Assembly: GCF_900111005.1 (NCBI RefSeq)
Contig: NZ_FOFV01000020.1
Coordinates: forward strand, 111,843 to 175,842
Source: Lentzea albida
GTDB lineage: Bacteria > Actinomycetota > Actinomycetes > Mycobacteriales > Pseudonocardiaceae
Direction: 5' to 3'
DNA length: 64,000 nucleotides
Part shown: positions 1 to 8,456 of the stretch, one piece after another
Position numbering within the stretch: position 1 is the stretch's first letter
Layout: each line of letters opens with the position of its first letter
Notes under the pieces: generated by a model
The model's database searches: none
Told to the model about the DNA's origin: nothing
Seen by the model: the letters and a program-made list of their open reading frames with translations, nothing else
Position numbers and translations under genes: made by a program

Positions 1-247
1 CGACCGTGGAGCGGGACTTGTTGTTGTCGCCGGTATCGGACGCCCAAAGGGTGCCGTCCGGCGTCATCGCCAGGTCCTCGACGTCGTACGGGTCGACGGG
101 CGCGGTGATCGTGCGCTTCACGACGCAGTCGCGGCCCATGACCTGGATGCGCAGCGTGCCGTTGTCGCTGTCGCTGACGGCGAAGAACTCTGAGCCGTTG
201 GACGTGAGCCCGGAGAGCTCCTGCATGGCTACCGGGCACACGTCCAC
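1..247 (-). CDS. Partial beta-propeller-like protein, 3' end outside window
   Basis: Minus-strand reading frame that follows hflX directly and runs off the left edge. The visible part contains SDSDNGTLRIQ and then DPYDVEDLAMTPDGTLWASD followed by TGDNN, a pattern like one blade of an NHL, TolB or phytase-esterase-type beta-propeller. The start is uncertain: GTG at 247, ATG at 226, or TTG at 268 overlapping the hflX stop. No good ribosome site supports any of them. Whether a signal peptide exists cannot be judged. Family and function are inferred from a short piece only. Confidence 0.55.
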   Translation of the reverse strand, partial: MDVCPVAMQELSGLTSNGSEFFAVSDSDNGTLRIQVMGRDCVVKRTITAPVDPYDVEDLAMTPDGTLWASDTGDNNKSRSTV

Positions 248-264
248 CGGTGGAGGCGGGAGGA

Positions 265-1725
265 TCAAGCAGGCGTCCCGTTCGTCGCGAACTCCTCCAG
301 GACGCCGGCCAGGTCCGGGCGCACCCGAGCGCTGATCAGCGTGCCCGACTCCGTGTGCTTCTCGGACAGCATCTCGCCGTCGCGGTGCACGCGGGCGACG
401 ACCTCGCCGCGCGCGTACGGCACGAGTGCCTCGACCACGACCTCGGGACGTGGCATCAGGTCGGCGATGCGGACCCGCAGCTCCTCGATGCCGGTTCCCG
501 AGTGCGCCGACACGAACGACGCGTCCGGGAACAGGTGCCGCAGCCGGGCCATGCCCAGGTCGCCCACCGCGTCGATCTTGTTCACGACGAGCAGCTCGCG
601 CGGCATGGGCGCGTCGGCCTTCTCGTTGATCTCGGCGAGGACCTGGCGCACGGCCTTGACCTGCTGTTCCGGCATGGCGTCGGAGCCGTCGACCACGTGC
701 ACGAGCAGGTCGGACTGGCCGACCTCCTCGAGCGTGGAGCGGAACGCCTCGACCAGCTGGTGCGGCAGGTGCCGGACGAAGCCGACCGTGTCGGTCAGCG
801 TGTACGGCAGGCCTTCGGGCGTCAGCGCGCGGCGCGTCGTCGGGTCGAGGGTGGCGAACAGCGCGTCCTCCACCAGGACACCGGCGCCCGTCAGCGCGTT
901 GAGCAGCGACGACTTGCCCGCGTTCGTGTAGCCCGCGATGGCGACGCTCGGGATCTCGTTCGCCGTGCGGCGGCCCCGCTTGGTCTCGCGGATGACGCCG
1001 ATCGCGGCGATCTCGCGGCGCAGCTTGGCGATGCGCGCGCGGATCCGGCGGCGGTCGGTCTCGATCTTGGTTTCACCGGGACCGCGCAGACCCACACCGC
1101 CGTTGCCGCCGCCGGCACGACCACCGGCCTGCCGCGACAACGTCTCACCCCAGCCGCGCAGGCGCGGCATCAGGTACTGCAGCTGGGCCAGCTCGACCTG
1201 CGCCTTGCCCTCCTTGGACCGCGCGTGCTGCGCGAAGATGTCCAGGATGAGGGCGGTGCGGTCGATGACCTTGACCTTGAGCTTCTCCTCCAGCTGACGC
1301 AGCTGGCCCGGCGAGAGCTCGCCGTCGCAGATCACCGTGTCGGCGCCGGTCGACTGCACGACGTCGCGCAGCTCGGAGACCTTGCCGGACCCGATGTACG
1401 TCGCCGCGTCGGGCTTGTCCCGCCGCTGCACGACGCCTTCGAGGACCTCGGAACCCGCGGTCTCGGCGAGGCGCGCGAGCTCGGCCATGGAGGCGTCGGA
1501 GTCGGCTGCCGTGCCCTCGGTCCACACCCCGACGAGCACGACCCGCTCCAGGCGAAGCTGCCGGTACTCGACCTCGGTGATGTCCTCGAGCTCGGTGGAC
1601 AGCCCCGCGACACGGCGCAATGCGGCGCGTTCGGCGAGTTCGTAGTCACCCGTCGAGAAGTCGTCTTCCCACGACTCGTCGTCGAACTGGGGGTCGAACT
1701 CTGTGCTCTGGATGTTTTCCGTCAT
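265..1725 (-). CDS. hflX: GTPase HflX
   Basis: HflX is a ribosome-associated GTPase that in other bacteria splits or rescues stalled 70S ribosomes under stress. The 486-residue protein has the family layout: an N-terminal nucleotide-binding subdomain, a glycine-rich linker (GGRAGGGNGGVGLRGPGETK, residues 201-220), then the G domain with G1 GYTNAGKSS (265-273), G3 DTVGF (312-316) and G4 NKID. Start is ATG at 1725. In M. tuberculosis hflX (Rv2725c) also lies next to dapF and miaA. Here an MFS/regulator pair and a lactonase are inserted between them. Confidence 0.95.
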   Translation of the reverse strand: MTENIQSTEFDPQFDDESWEDDFSTGDYELAERAALRRVAGLSTELEDITEVEYRQLRLERVVLVGVWTEGTAADSDASMAELARLAETAGSEVLEGVVQRRDKPDAATYIGSGKVSELRDVVQSTGADTVICDGELSPGQLRQLEEKLKVKVIDRTALILDIFAQHARSKEGKAQVELAQLQYLMPRLRGWGETLSRQAGGRAGGGNGGVGLRGPGETKIETDRRRIRARIAKLRREIAAIGVIRETKRGRRTANEIPSVAIAGYTNAGKSSLLNALTGAGVLVEDALFATLDPTTRRALTPEGLPYTLTDTVGFVRHLPHQLVEAFRSTLEEVGQSDLLVHVVDGSDAMPEQQVKAVRQVLAEINEKADAPMPRELLVVNKIDAVGDLGMARLRHLFPDASFVSAHSGTGIEELRVRIADLMPRPEVVVEALVPYARGEVVARVHRDGEMLSEKHTESGTLISARVRPDLAGVLEEFATNGTPA

Positions 1726-1752
1726 TTGCCCTTCATCGTCCCACGGACCTGT

Positions 1753-2253
1753 TCAGTCCCCCGGATACACCGCGAGGTAGATCGCCACACGGGGAACATC
1801 CGGCTTGACCGGTTGCGCGGCCAACTCCTCCATCAACGCTTCGAGCCGCTGCTTTAGTTCCTCCGGGTCGACGGTCACGACCAGGCGGCTCTGATCCACG
1901 TCTCCGAGCCCGATGTCGGCGACCTCGCCGAGGAAAGCGTGCAACATCGCCTCGCCGACGGCGACCGCATTTTCGCTGTTGTCGAGTTCCCAGGACAGCT
2001 TCGTGGACCGGTAGGGGATCTCCTTGGCGCCCCGGTTGCCCGCGCGGGGCGGCATCGCCTCCAGGAATCCGGCGGCCACGAGTTTGCGCACGTGGTGCAG
2101 GGTCGTGGCCGGGTCCTTGCCGAGGCGCCGCGCCAGCTCCTTGTTGGTGAGGGGGCGGTCGAACGTCATGCGGATCATCCGCAACCGCAGGTCGGAGCTC
2201 AGGGCGGCGGCTTCCTCGCTCGTCGCGGGCCGGCGTCTCCTCGGGGGTGGCAC
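1753..2253 (-). CDS. ArsR-like winged-helix transcriptional regulator
   Basis: A 166-residue protein with an N-terminal winged helix-turn-helix (SSDLRLRMIRMTF, then TNKELARRLGKDPATTLHHV, about residues 17-60), typical of ArsR or HTH_20 regulators, and a C-terminal domain of about 90 residues resembling ligand-binding tails of MFS-linked regulators. I prefer GTG at 2253. A longer frame up to 2313 would read through the palindrome at 2269-2294. It is divergent from the MFS exporter at 2312 and likely represses it and itself (inference). No metal-binding cysteine motif is present, so a drug-like ligand is more likely than a metal. Confidence 0.8.
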   Translation of the reverse strand: MPPPRRRRPATSEEAAALSSDLRLRMIRMTFDRPLTNKELARRLGKDPATTLHHVRKLVAAGFLEAMPPRAGNRGAKEIPYRSTKLSWELDNSENAVAVGEAMLHAFLGEVADIGLGDVDQSRLVVTVDPEELKQRLEALMEELAAQPVKPDVPRVAIYLAVYPGD

Positions 2254-2268
2254 CCGCCCAGTGTAAGT

Positions 2269-2294
2269 GAGTGATTGACAGTTTCCAATCACTC
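2269..2294. promoter_or_regulatory. Inverted-repeat operator between regulator and exporter
   Basis: Perfect 9-bp inverted repeat, GAGTGATTG (2269-2277) and CAATCACTC (2286-2294), with an 8-bp spacer. It sits in the 58-bp gap between the divergent ArsR-like gene and the MFS gene, where it would overlap both promoters. This is the expected place for the regulator's own operator. The repeat is seen directly; binding is inferred. Confidence 0.7.
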
Positions 2295-2311
2295 GGCGCA
2301 GACTCCCCTGC

Positions 2312-3553
2312 ATGACGCTTTGGGGGCATCAGGACTTCCGCCGGCTGTGGATCGGCGACACCATCAGCCAGTTCGGCGCCAGTGTCGGCATCACGGTGAT
2401 CCCGCTGCTCGCGGCGGGGGTGCTGAACGCGACGCCGTTCGAGATGGGGTTGCTGGCGGCGGCGAGCACGATGGCGTTCCTGCTGATCGGACTGCCCGCG
2501 GGCGTCTGGGTCGACCGGATGCGCCGCAAGCCGCTGATGATCGCGATGGACGTCGTCCGCGCCGCGCTGATGCTGAGCGTGCCCGTCGCGTGGTGGCTGG
2601 GCGTGCTCGACCTGCCGCAGCTGGTCGTGGTGAGTCTCGCGATCGGCGTGTGCACGGTGTTCTTCGACGTCGCCTACCAGTCGTACCTGCCGTCGCTGGT
2701 CGGGCGGGACCAGCTCGTCGAGGGCAACTCGAAGCTCCAGGCCAGCATGTCCGTCGCCGAGGTGTCGGGACCCGCGATCGGCGGCTACGCGGCCCAGTTC
2801 CTCGGCGCGGCCAACGGCGTGCTCGCGACCGGCCTCGGCTACCTGAGCTCGGCGCTGTTCCTGGCCGGGATCCGCACGGCCGAACCGGCGCCGGAACGCC
2901 ACCCGGACCCGCACCTGCGCCGCGAGATCGTGGAGGGGCTGCGGTTCGTCTTCAGCAACACCACGCTGCGCAAGATCGTGGCCTGCACCGGGACGTCGAA
3001 CTTCTTCCACGGCATCCAGAACGCCGTCAGCGTGCTGTTCCTGCTGCGGGTCGCCGGGTTGAGCGAGGGAACGGCGGGCCTGGTCTTCAGCGCGAGCGGG
3101 GTGGGCGGCGTGCTCGGCGCGATGGTCGCGCACCGGCTCGGCGTGCTGATCGGACAGGCCAGGATGATCTGGTTCGTACCACTGCTGACCTGGCCGTTCG
3201 TCCTGCTGATGCCGTTCACGACGCCGGGCTGGGGCATCGTGTTCGCGATGGCCGGGCTCGCGGTCAGCGCGTTCGGCGTCGTCGTCTACAACATCGGTCA
3301 GGTGAGCTACCGGCAGGCGATCTGCCCCGATCACCTGCTGGGCCGCATGAACGCCTCGATCCGCTGGGTCGTGTGGGGCGCGACGCCGCTGGGGGCGCTG
3401 CTGGGCGGCGGGCTCGGCTCGTGGATCGGGATCGTGCCGACGCTGTGGGTCTCGCTGATCGGCTCGGTGGCCGGGATGGGGTGGGTGCTGTTCTCGCCGT
3501 TGCGGTCTATGCGGGACCTGCCGACCACGTCTAGCGTCGAGGCCCATGGCTGA
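2312..3553 (+). CDS. MFS drug-efflux-type transporter
   Basis: A 413-residue integral membrane protein of the major facilitator superfamily, of the EntS/macrolide-efflux-like type. It begins LWGHQDFRRLWIGDTIS and has the motif-A-like loop GVWVDRMRRKP after helix 2 (about residues 65-75). About 10-12 hydrophobic segments fill the length. It is divergent from the ArsR-like regulator across a palindrome, which suggests inducible efflux. Its end overlaps the SMP-30 gene start by 8 bp, so the two are probably co-transcribed. The substrate cannot be told from sequence. Confidence 0.88.
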   Translation: MTLWGHQDFRRLWIGDTISQFGASVGITVIPLLAAGVLNATPFEMGLLAAASTMAFLLIGLPAGVWVDRMRRKPLMIAMDVVRAALMLSVPVAWWLGVLDLPQLVVVSLAIGVCTVFFDVAYQSYLPSLVGRDQLVEGNSKLQASMSVAEVSGPAIGGYAAQFLGAANGVLATGLGYLSSALFLAGIRTAEPAPERHPDPHLRREIVEGLRFVFSNTTLRKIVACTGTSNFFHGIQNAVSVLFLLRVAGLSEGTAGLVFSASGVGGVLGAMVAHRLGVLIGQARMIWFVPLLTWPFVLLMPFTTPGWGIVFAMAGLAVSAFGVVVYNIGQVSYRQAICPDHLLGRMNASIRWVVWGATPLGALLGGGLGSWIGIVPTLWVSLIGSVAGMGWVLFSPLRSMRDLPTTSSVEAHG

Positions 3554-4427
3554 GACGAAGGTTGTGCGCGACGGTCTTCACTTCGGCGAGACACCGCGGC
3601 GCGGCCCCGATGGCCGCCTCTACTACTCCGACTTCTACGCGGGCGAGGTGCACGCCCTCGACCTCGCCGGGGGCGACGACGAGGTCGTCGCCGCCTTCGA
3701 CGGCCAGCCCTCGGGCCTCGGCTGGCTGCCGGACGGCACCCTGCTCGTCGTCTCGATGCTCGACCGGACGGTCCGCAAACTCGTGAATGACGAACTGGTC
3801 GTCCACGCCGACATATCGGATATCGCGACCTTCCACGCGAACGACATGCTCGTCGACGCCGAGGGCCGCGCGTACGTCGGCAACTTCGGTTTCGACCTGC
3901 ACGGCCTGATCGACGAGGTCGGCATCCCGCGGCTGCTCGAACCGGACTTCGACCCGCTCGGCGCCAAGCTCGCGCTCGTCGGGCCCGACGGGTCCGTCCG
4001 CGTCGTCGCCGAGGACCTCAAGTTCCCGAACGGCATGGCGTTGCTCCCCGACCCGAGCGGCGAGGCCGAGAGCGGGAACGTCCTGGTCGTCGCCGAGACC
4101 GTCGCGTTCAAGCTCACGGCGTTCTCGGTCGACCGCGACGGGTCGCTGCGGGGCCGCCGGGTGTGGGCCGACGTGAAGGAGCTCGGGATCGCGCCGGACG
4201 GGATCGCAGGCGACGGCGACGGCGTGTGGGTGGCGCCGGCGTTGCAGCCCGCGGTGTTCCGCATCGCCGAGGGCGGCAAGGTGACGCACAAGGTCGAGAC
4301 GACGCAGACGTGCTTCGCCGTCGCCGTCGTCGACGACCACCTCGTGTGCCTGACGGCGCCCGACTCGAACCCGTCCGTGGTCAAGCCCGACCGGCTGGGG
4401 AAGATCGAGGTCTACGAGCTCGCCTGA
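3546..4427 (+). CDS. SMP-30/gluconolactonase/LRE family protein
   Basis: 293-residue six-bladed beta-propeller of the SMP-30/gluconolaconase family. Signatures are GLHFGETPRRGPDGRLYYSD near the start, a FHANDMLVD loop in the middle and LKFPNGMAL, which matches the metal-binding FPNG region. Members are usually divalent-metal-dependent lactonases acting on sugar or other lactones. ATG at 3546 overlaps the MFS gene by 8 bp, suggesting an operon with the exporter. Codons near 3811-3824 (ATA TCG GAT ATC) are unusually AT-rich and carry one copy of the dispersed palindrome. Confidence 0.85.
   Translation: MAETKVVRDGLHFGETPRRGPDGRLYYSDFYAGEVHALDLAGGDDEVVAAFDGQPSGLGWLPDGTLLVVSMLDRTVRKLVNDELVVHADISDIATFHANDMLVDAEGRAYVGNFGFDLHGLIDEVGIPRLLEPDFDPLGAKLALVGPDGSVRVVAEDLKFPNGMALLPDPSGEAESGNVLVVAETVAFKLTAFSVDRDGSLRGRRVWADVKELGIAPDGIAGDGDGVWVAPALQPAVFRIAEGGKVTHKVETTQTCFAVAVVDDHLVCLTAPDSNPSVVKPDRLGKIEVYELA
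3808..3824. repeat. Dispersed AT-rich palindrome, copy a (in CDS)
   Basis: CCGACATATCGGATATC inside the SMP-30 gene. It differs at one position from CCGATATATCGGATATC found at 52969. It is encoded with ATA and GAT codons that stand out in this GC-rich gene. Confidence 0.6.
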
Positions 4428-4434
4428 TGCCCGA

Positions 4435-4451
4435 CTGATATATCGGATATC
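4435..4451. repeat. Dispersed AT-rich palindrome, copy b
   Basis: CTGATATATCGGATATC in the 40-bp gap between the converging 3' ends of the SMP-30 gene and dapF. It could be a protein site or help end transcription; no U-tract follows. Confidence 0.6.
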
Positions 4452-4467
4452 GGCTGGGCCGGACCAG

Positions 4468-5274
4468 TTACACGAGGGCGTCCCACCAGGACTTGTCGAG
4501 CTCGCCGCGCGCGACGAGCACGGCAGGTCCGGTGAGCGTCGACGTCGTCGGCTCGATCGTCACGCGCACCTGGCCGCCGAGGACGTCGACGGTGGCCTCA
4601 CCGGTCGTGCGGCCCTGGCCGGCGAGCCACGACGCGACGGACGCGACGGTGCCGGTGCCGCACGAGCGGGTCTCGCCGACGCCGCGCTCGTAGACGCGCA
4701 TGCGCAGCGCGTTCTCGCCGATGACGTTGATCAGCTCGACGTTCACGCCGTGCGGGAACATCACCGGGTCGAAGCCGGGTGGCACGGTGAGGTCGAAGCT
4801 CCCCACCGGGAGGTCGGTGACGCACGCCAGGTGCGGGTTGCCGACGTCGACCGCGAAGCCGCCGATGCCGGCGCCGTCGACCGCGGCGATGGACGTGCCG
4901 GTGACCCGCGCGGGGCCCATGTCGTTCGTGACGGAGCCGTCCGGGTGCGTCGTCACCGTGCGGTCGCCGGCGCGGGTGCCCACCACGAACGACCCCTGCG
5001 GCTGGTGGCCCGCGTCGACCAGGTAGCGGGCGAAGACGCGCAGGCCGTTGCCGCACATCTCGGCGATGGAGCCGTCGGCGTTGCGGTAGTCCATGAACCA
5101 CTTGCCCCCGGAATCGCCACCGGAACGCACGACGCGCAGCACGCCGTCGGCGCCCAGGCCGCGCTGCCGGTCGCACAGCGCCTGCACGCGGGCGACGGTC
5201 AGGTCCAGCTGGTCATCGAGGTCGGGCAGGACGACGAAGTCGTTCTCCGTGCCGTGCCCCTTCACGAACTCCAC
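4468..5274 (-). CDS. dapF: Diaminopimelate epimerase
   Basis: DapF interconverts LL- and meso-diaminopimelate in lysine and peptidoglycan synthesis and needs no cofactor. The 268-residue protein has both catalytic cysteines, Cys74 in MCGNGLR and Cys205 in RSCGTGT, and the N-terminal KGHGTENDFV substrate-binding motif. Length is normal. ATG at 5274 lies within the last 13 bp of miaA, so translation is probably coupled in the operon Rv2728c-like, miaA, dapF, the same order as in M. tuberculosis. Confidence 0.97.
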   Translation of the reverse strand: MEFVKGHGTENDFVVLPDLDDQLDLTVARVQALCDRQRGLGADGVLRVVRSGGDSGGKWFMDYRNADGSIAEMCGNGLRVFARYLVDAGHQPQGSFVVGTRAGDRTVTTHPDGSVTNDMGPARVTGTSIAAVDGAGIGGFAVDVGNPHLACVTDLPVGSFDLTVPPGFDPVMFPHGVNVELINVIGENALRMRVYERGVGETRSCGTGTVASVASWLAGQGRTTGEATVDVLGGQVRVTIEPTTSTLTGPAVLVARGELDKSWWDALV

Positions 5275-6182
5275 GGGACAAGGCTACCGGCGGCGTCCAA
5301 GAGATCCGGCCGAGCACCGTCGAGCCAGGTGATGCGCCGGTCGCGCCGGAACCACGACCGCTGCCGGCGCACGAACCGGCGGGTGGCGCGCTTGGTCTCC
5401 TCCGCGGCGAAGTCGATCGTGCAGGCTCCGTCCATTGCGGACAGGACCTGCTGGTAGCCCAGGGCACGTGAAGCCGTCTTGCCCTCACGCAGGCCGAGCC
5501 GGACCAGTGCGCGCACCTCGGCTTCAAGGCCCGACTCGAACATCACGTCCACGCGCCGGTCGACGCGCGAGTCCAGTTCGGACACCTCGCGGTCGATGCC
5601 GATCTGGACGGTGCCGTACCGCGCGGGGCCGGGCTTGGGGAGGTTCGCGGAGAACGGCTGCCCCGTCAGCTCGATGACCTCCAGCGCGCGCACGATGCGG
5701 CGGCCGTTGGACGGCAGGATCGCGATCGCGGCGGCCGGGTCGAGCTCCCGCAACCGCTGGTGCAGCGCCTCGGGCCCGACGGACGCCAGTTCGGCCTCGA
5801 ACCGCTCGCGGACCGCGTCGTCGGTGCCGGGGAACTTCAGGTCGTCGAGCACCGCCTGGACGTAAAGCCCCGAACCTCCGACGAGGACCGGCGGGCGCCC
5901 GGCGGCGAGCAGGTCCTCGACCACGGCCCGCGTCTCGCGCTGGTAGGCGGCGACGGACGCGGTCTCGGTGACGGACAGGACGTCGAACAGGTGGTGGGGC
6001 ACGCCGCGGCGTTCGGGCACGGGCATCTTCGCCGTGCCGATGTCCATGCCGCGGTAGAGCTGCATGGCGTCGGCGTTGACGACCTCTCCCCCGAACCGCT
6101 CCGCGAGCGCGACGGCCAGGTCGGACTTGCCGGTCGCGGTGGGTCCGACGACGGCGATGGGCGTGATCGGGGTCGTGGTCAC
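5262..6182 (-). CDS. miaA: tRNA dimethylallyltransferase
   Basis: MiaA transfers a dimethylallyl group to N6 of A37 in tRNAs reading U-starting codons. Its product is then methylthiolated by MiaB, encoded at 9502-10983. The 306-residue protein starts at GTG 6182, which follows a GGGAG ribosome site and overlaps the previous stop as GTGA. The P-loop GPTATGKS is at 13-20, and NADAMQLYRGMDIGTAK matches the substrate-binding region. A longer upstream frame exists but is antisense-like and lacks family similarity. Confidence 0.96.
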   Translation of the reverse strand: MTTTPITPIAVVGPTATGKSDLAVALAERFGGEVVNADAMQLYRGMDIGTAKMPVPERRGVPHHLFDVLSVTETASVAAYQRETRAVVEDLLAAGRPPVLVGGSGLYVQAVLDDLKFPGTDDAVRERFEAELASVGPEALHQRLRELDPAAAIAILPSNGRRIVRALEVIELTGQPFSANLPKPGPARYGTVQIGIDREVSELDSRVDRRVDVMFESGLEAEVRALVRLGLREGKTASRALGYQQVLSAMDGACTIDFAAEETKRATRRFVRRQRSWFRRDRRITWLDGARPDLLDAAGSLVPWSS

Positions 6183-6865
6183 GGGCGCTCCCAGACGGCG
6201 ACGTGGTAGCCCACGCCGAACGGTGCGAAGAACTCGGCGCTCGAGCAGCGCCACGGACCGGGCACGCCGGCGAGGACCTGCCACGCCGCACGCCCCTGCG
6301 CGCCCAGCTCGCGGGCCAGATCGGGGTCTAGGCCGAGCAGGCCGTCGACGTCGGCGGCGGCCAGGAGGTCGTGGACCACCGAGTCGAAAGGCCCCGAACG
6401 CTCGTCGTCGGACCCCGGCGAGCGCGGGCCGTGCCGCGTCGATCCGTCCCCCAGGACCAGCAGGCCCGCGGCCCCGGTGTCGGCGGCGAGTCGTTGTCCA
6501 AACGAGACACAATCCGAAGTGGGCAGGTCGTGCGGCACGAGTTCAACGCGTGACACCTCGACTCCGCAGCGTTCCCGCAGCCACGCGGTGATTAGCACCG
6601 GCAAAGGAATCGTGGCGTCGGGCGGCAGGTCACCCCCGAGTGTCACGGGGACGTCGACCCCATAACCGAGAAAAGTTCCCGACAACGGCGGCACGAACGT
6701 GGAGGGGCCACTTCCGTCGACGGCCACCGCGACCCACGGACCGGGCAGTTTTCCTGCTGCGGCAAGGGTTGCGGCGCGCACGGGCTCGGTCTCGGCGGCG
6801 GCGCCGGAGACCAGTTCCGGCACCAGGAGGGGTGGGTGCGGCACCACCGCAGCGCGGGTGATCAC
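6179..6865 (-). CDS. Class III extradiol dioxygenase-like protein (Rv2728c-like)
   Basis: 228-residue protein that begins ITRAAVVPHPPLLVPEL, the N-terminal signature of the LigB-fold class III extradiol ring-cleavage dioxygenase superfamily. In M. tuberculosis the gene at this position is Rv2728c, of unknown function. It is first in the minus-strand operon with miaA and dapF and overlaps miaA by 4 bp (GTGA). Only part of the usual metal-ligand set is recognisable (H9, P10), so dioxygenase activity should not be assumed. Confidence 0.8.
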   Translation of the reverse strand: MITRAAVVPHPPLLVPELVSGAAAETEPVRAATLAAAGKLPGPWVAVAVDGSGPSTFVPPLSGTFLGYGVDVPVTLGGDLPPDATIPLPVLITAWLRERCGVEVSRVELVPHDLPTSDCVSFGQRLAADTGAAGLLVLGDGSTRHGPRSPGSDDERSGPFDSVVHDLLAAADVDGLLGLDPDLARELGAQGRAAWQVLAGVPGPWRCSSAEFFAPFGVGYHVAVWERP

Positions 6866-6976
6866 AACGAACGAGGCTACCTATCGTGGACTCCCAGTAC
6901 CGAGTCGAGCTCTGACCTGTTTGAATGCGCGCGGGGAACTGGGGACGGGAGACCCTCCAGCGCCCGTATTGCATCG

Positions 6977-7015
6977 GCCCCGCCAACGGCGGGGCGCCCG
7001 TGGCAGGCACGGGCG
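6977..7015 (+). promoter_or_regulatory. Two-hairpin leader before DUF349 gene
   Basis: Two adjoining hairpins lie just before the ribosome site (GGGAGGA, 7022-7028). The first is GCCCCGCC (6977-6984), loop AAC, GGCGGGGC (6988-6995). The second is CGCCCGTG (6995-7002), five-base loop, CACGGGCG (7008-7015). They share base 6995. The 170-bp gap (6866-7035) must also hold the promoter of the opposite operon. This may be an attenuator or translation control element; no known riboswitch class was recognised. Confidence 0.5.
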
Positions 7016-7035
7016 TCAGATGGGAGGAACCGGCG

Positions 7036-8385
7036 ATGTCGGAGCAGGACAGCACACCGCAGGCCGTGGCGGAGACCGCCCCAGTCGAGGGTGCAGCCGA
7101 GGGCGGGGTCGAACAAACGCCGAAGGAGACCGCGGCGCAGGCGACGCCTCCGGCCGTCCCCGTGGCGTCGGACCACCCTGACCGCTGGGGGCGCGTGGAC
7201 GCCGACGGCACCGTGTACGTGAAGACCGAGGACGGCGAACGCGCTGTCGGGTCGTGGCAGGCCGGTGAGCCGGTCGAGGGCCTCGCGCACTTCGCGCGGC
7301 GCTTCGACGACCTGCGCACCGAGGTCGAGCTGCTCGTGTCGCGGCTCGCCTCCGGCGCCGGCGACCCCAAGCACGCCCTGACCAGCGCGAAGCACGTCAA
7401 GGAGCAGCTGGCCGAGGCCGCCGTCGTCGGCGACCTGAAGGCGCTGGCCGCCCGCGTCGAGCACGTGCTGGAGCGGGCCGAGGCGGGCATGGAGAAGGCG
7501 AAGGAGGCCAAGGAGGCCGCCCGAGCCCAGTCCGTGGCGCGCAAGCAGGCGCTCGTCGACGAGGCCGAGTCGATCGCCAACGAGTCGACCCAGTGGAAGG
7601 TCGCGGGCGACCGGCTGCGCGCGATCCTCGACGAGTGGAAGACCATCCGCGGCGTCGACCGCAAGACCGACGAGCAGCTGTGGCGCCGGTTCTCGAAGGC
7701 CCGTGACGCGTTCAACCGCCGCCGCGGCTCGCACTTCGCCGACCTCGACCGCCAGCGTTCGGTCGCGAAGTCGTCGAAGCAGGCGCTGGTCGAGGAGGCC
7801 GAGAAGCTCGTCGACTCCGACGACTGGGGCCCCACGGCCGGTCGCTACAAGGAGCTGATGGTCGAGTGGAAGGCCGCCGGGCGTGCGCCCAAGGAGGCCG
7901 ACGACGCGTTGTGGCAGCGGTTCCGCGCCGCGCAGGACGCGTTCTTCCAGAAGCGCTCCGAGGCGTTCAGCGAGCGTGACGCCGAGTTCTCGGCCAACGC
8001 GAAGCTGAAGGAGGAGCTGCTCGCCGAGGCCGAGACGATCGACCCGTCGACCGATCTGGAGGCGGCGCGCAACCACCTCTACAAGATCCAGGAGCGGTGG
8101 GACGCGATCGGCAAGGTGCCGCGCGAGCGCATCCGCGAGCTCGAGGGCAAGCTCCGCGCCATCGAGGAGAGGGTCCGCGGCGCGGTCGACGCCCAGTGGC
8201 GCCGGTCCGACCCCGAGGCCGAGGCCCGCGTGGCGCAGTTCCGCGAGCGCGTGGAGCAGTTCGAGGCGCAGGCCGCGAAGGCCCGTGCCGCGGGCGACAA
8301 GCGCCGCACCGAGCAGGCCGAGGCGCAGGCGGCGCAGTGGCGCGAGTGGCTCGCCGCCGCCGAGCAGGCCCTGGCCACCCGCTAG
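7036..8385 (+). CDS. DUF349 domain-containing protein
   Basis: 449-residue, highly charged protein rich in Ala, Glu, Lys and Arg, with tandem DUF349 repeats of about 70 residues (e.g. LWRRFSKARDAFNRRRGSHF and LWQRFRAAQDAFFQKRSEAF), predicted to form long helices and coiled coil. The N-terminal 45 residues are acidic and low complexity. Start ATG 7036 follows GGGAGGA by 7 bases. The M. tuberculosis equivalent at this site is Rv2731. No enzymatic motif is visible; the biochemical role is unknown. Confidence 0.85.
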   Translation: MSEQDSTPQAVAETAPVEGAAEGGVEQTPKETAAQATPPAVPVASDHPDRWGRVDADGTVYVKTEDGERAVGSWQAGEPVEGLAHFARRFDDLRTEVELLVSRLASGAGDPKHALTSAKHVKEQLAEAAVVGDLKALAARVEHVLERAEAGMEKAKEAKEAARAQSVARKQALVDEAESIANESTQWKVAGDRLRAILDEWKTIRGVDRKTDEQLWRRFSKARDAFNRRRGSHFADLDRQRSVAKSSKQALVEEAEKLVDSDDWGPTAGRYKELMVEWKAAGRAPKEADDALWQRFRAAQDAFFQKRSEAFSERDAEFSANAKLKEELLAEAETIDPSTDLEAARNHLYKIQERWDAIGKVPRERIRELEGKLRAIEERVRGAVDAQWRRSDPEAEARVAQFRERVEQFEAQAAKARAAGDKRRTEQAEAQAAQWREWLAAAEQALATR

Positions 8386-8413
8386 AGGCTCTAACGCCTG
8401 CTTGAAGTTGTGG

Positions 8414-8451
8414 CGAAGGGCCCTTCTCCATCCTCGGAGAAGGGCCCTTCG
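8414..8451. terminator. Bidirectional terminator hairpin
   Basis: Perfect 16-bp stem, CGAAGGGCCCTTCTCC (8414-8429) and its complement (8436-8451), with a six-base loop. It lies between the converging DUF349 and DUF2690 genes and can serve both. The stem itself contains the near-palindrome GAAGGGCCCTTC. Confidence 0.85.
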
Positions 8452-8456
8452 TCAGG

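Noticed and set aside
5221..5260. GACGACGAAGTCG in dapF as a stray copy of the edd-eda repeat
   Set aside because: It encodes the conserved DapF NDFVV motif, so the match is explained by coding constraint.
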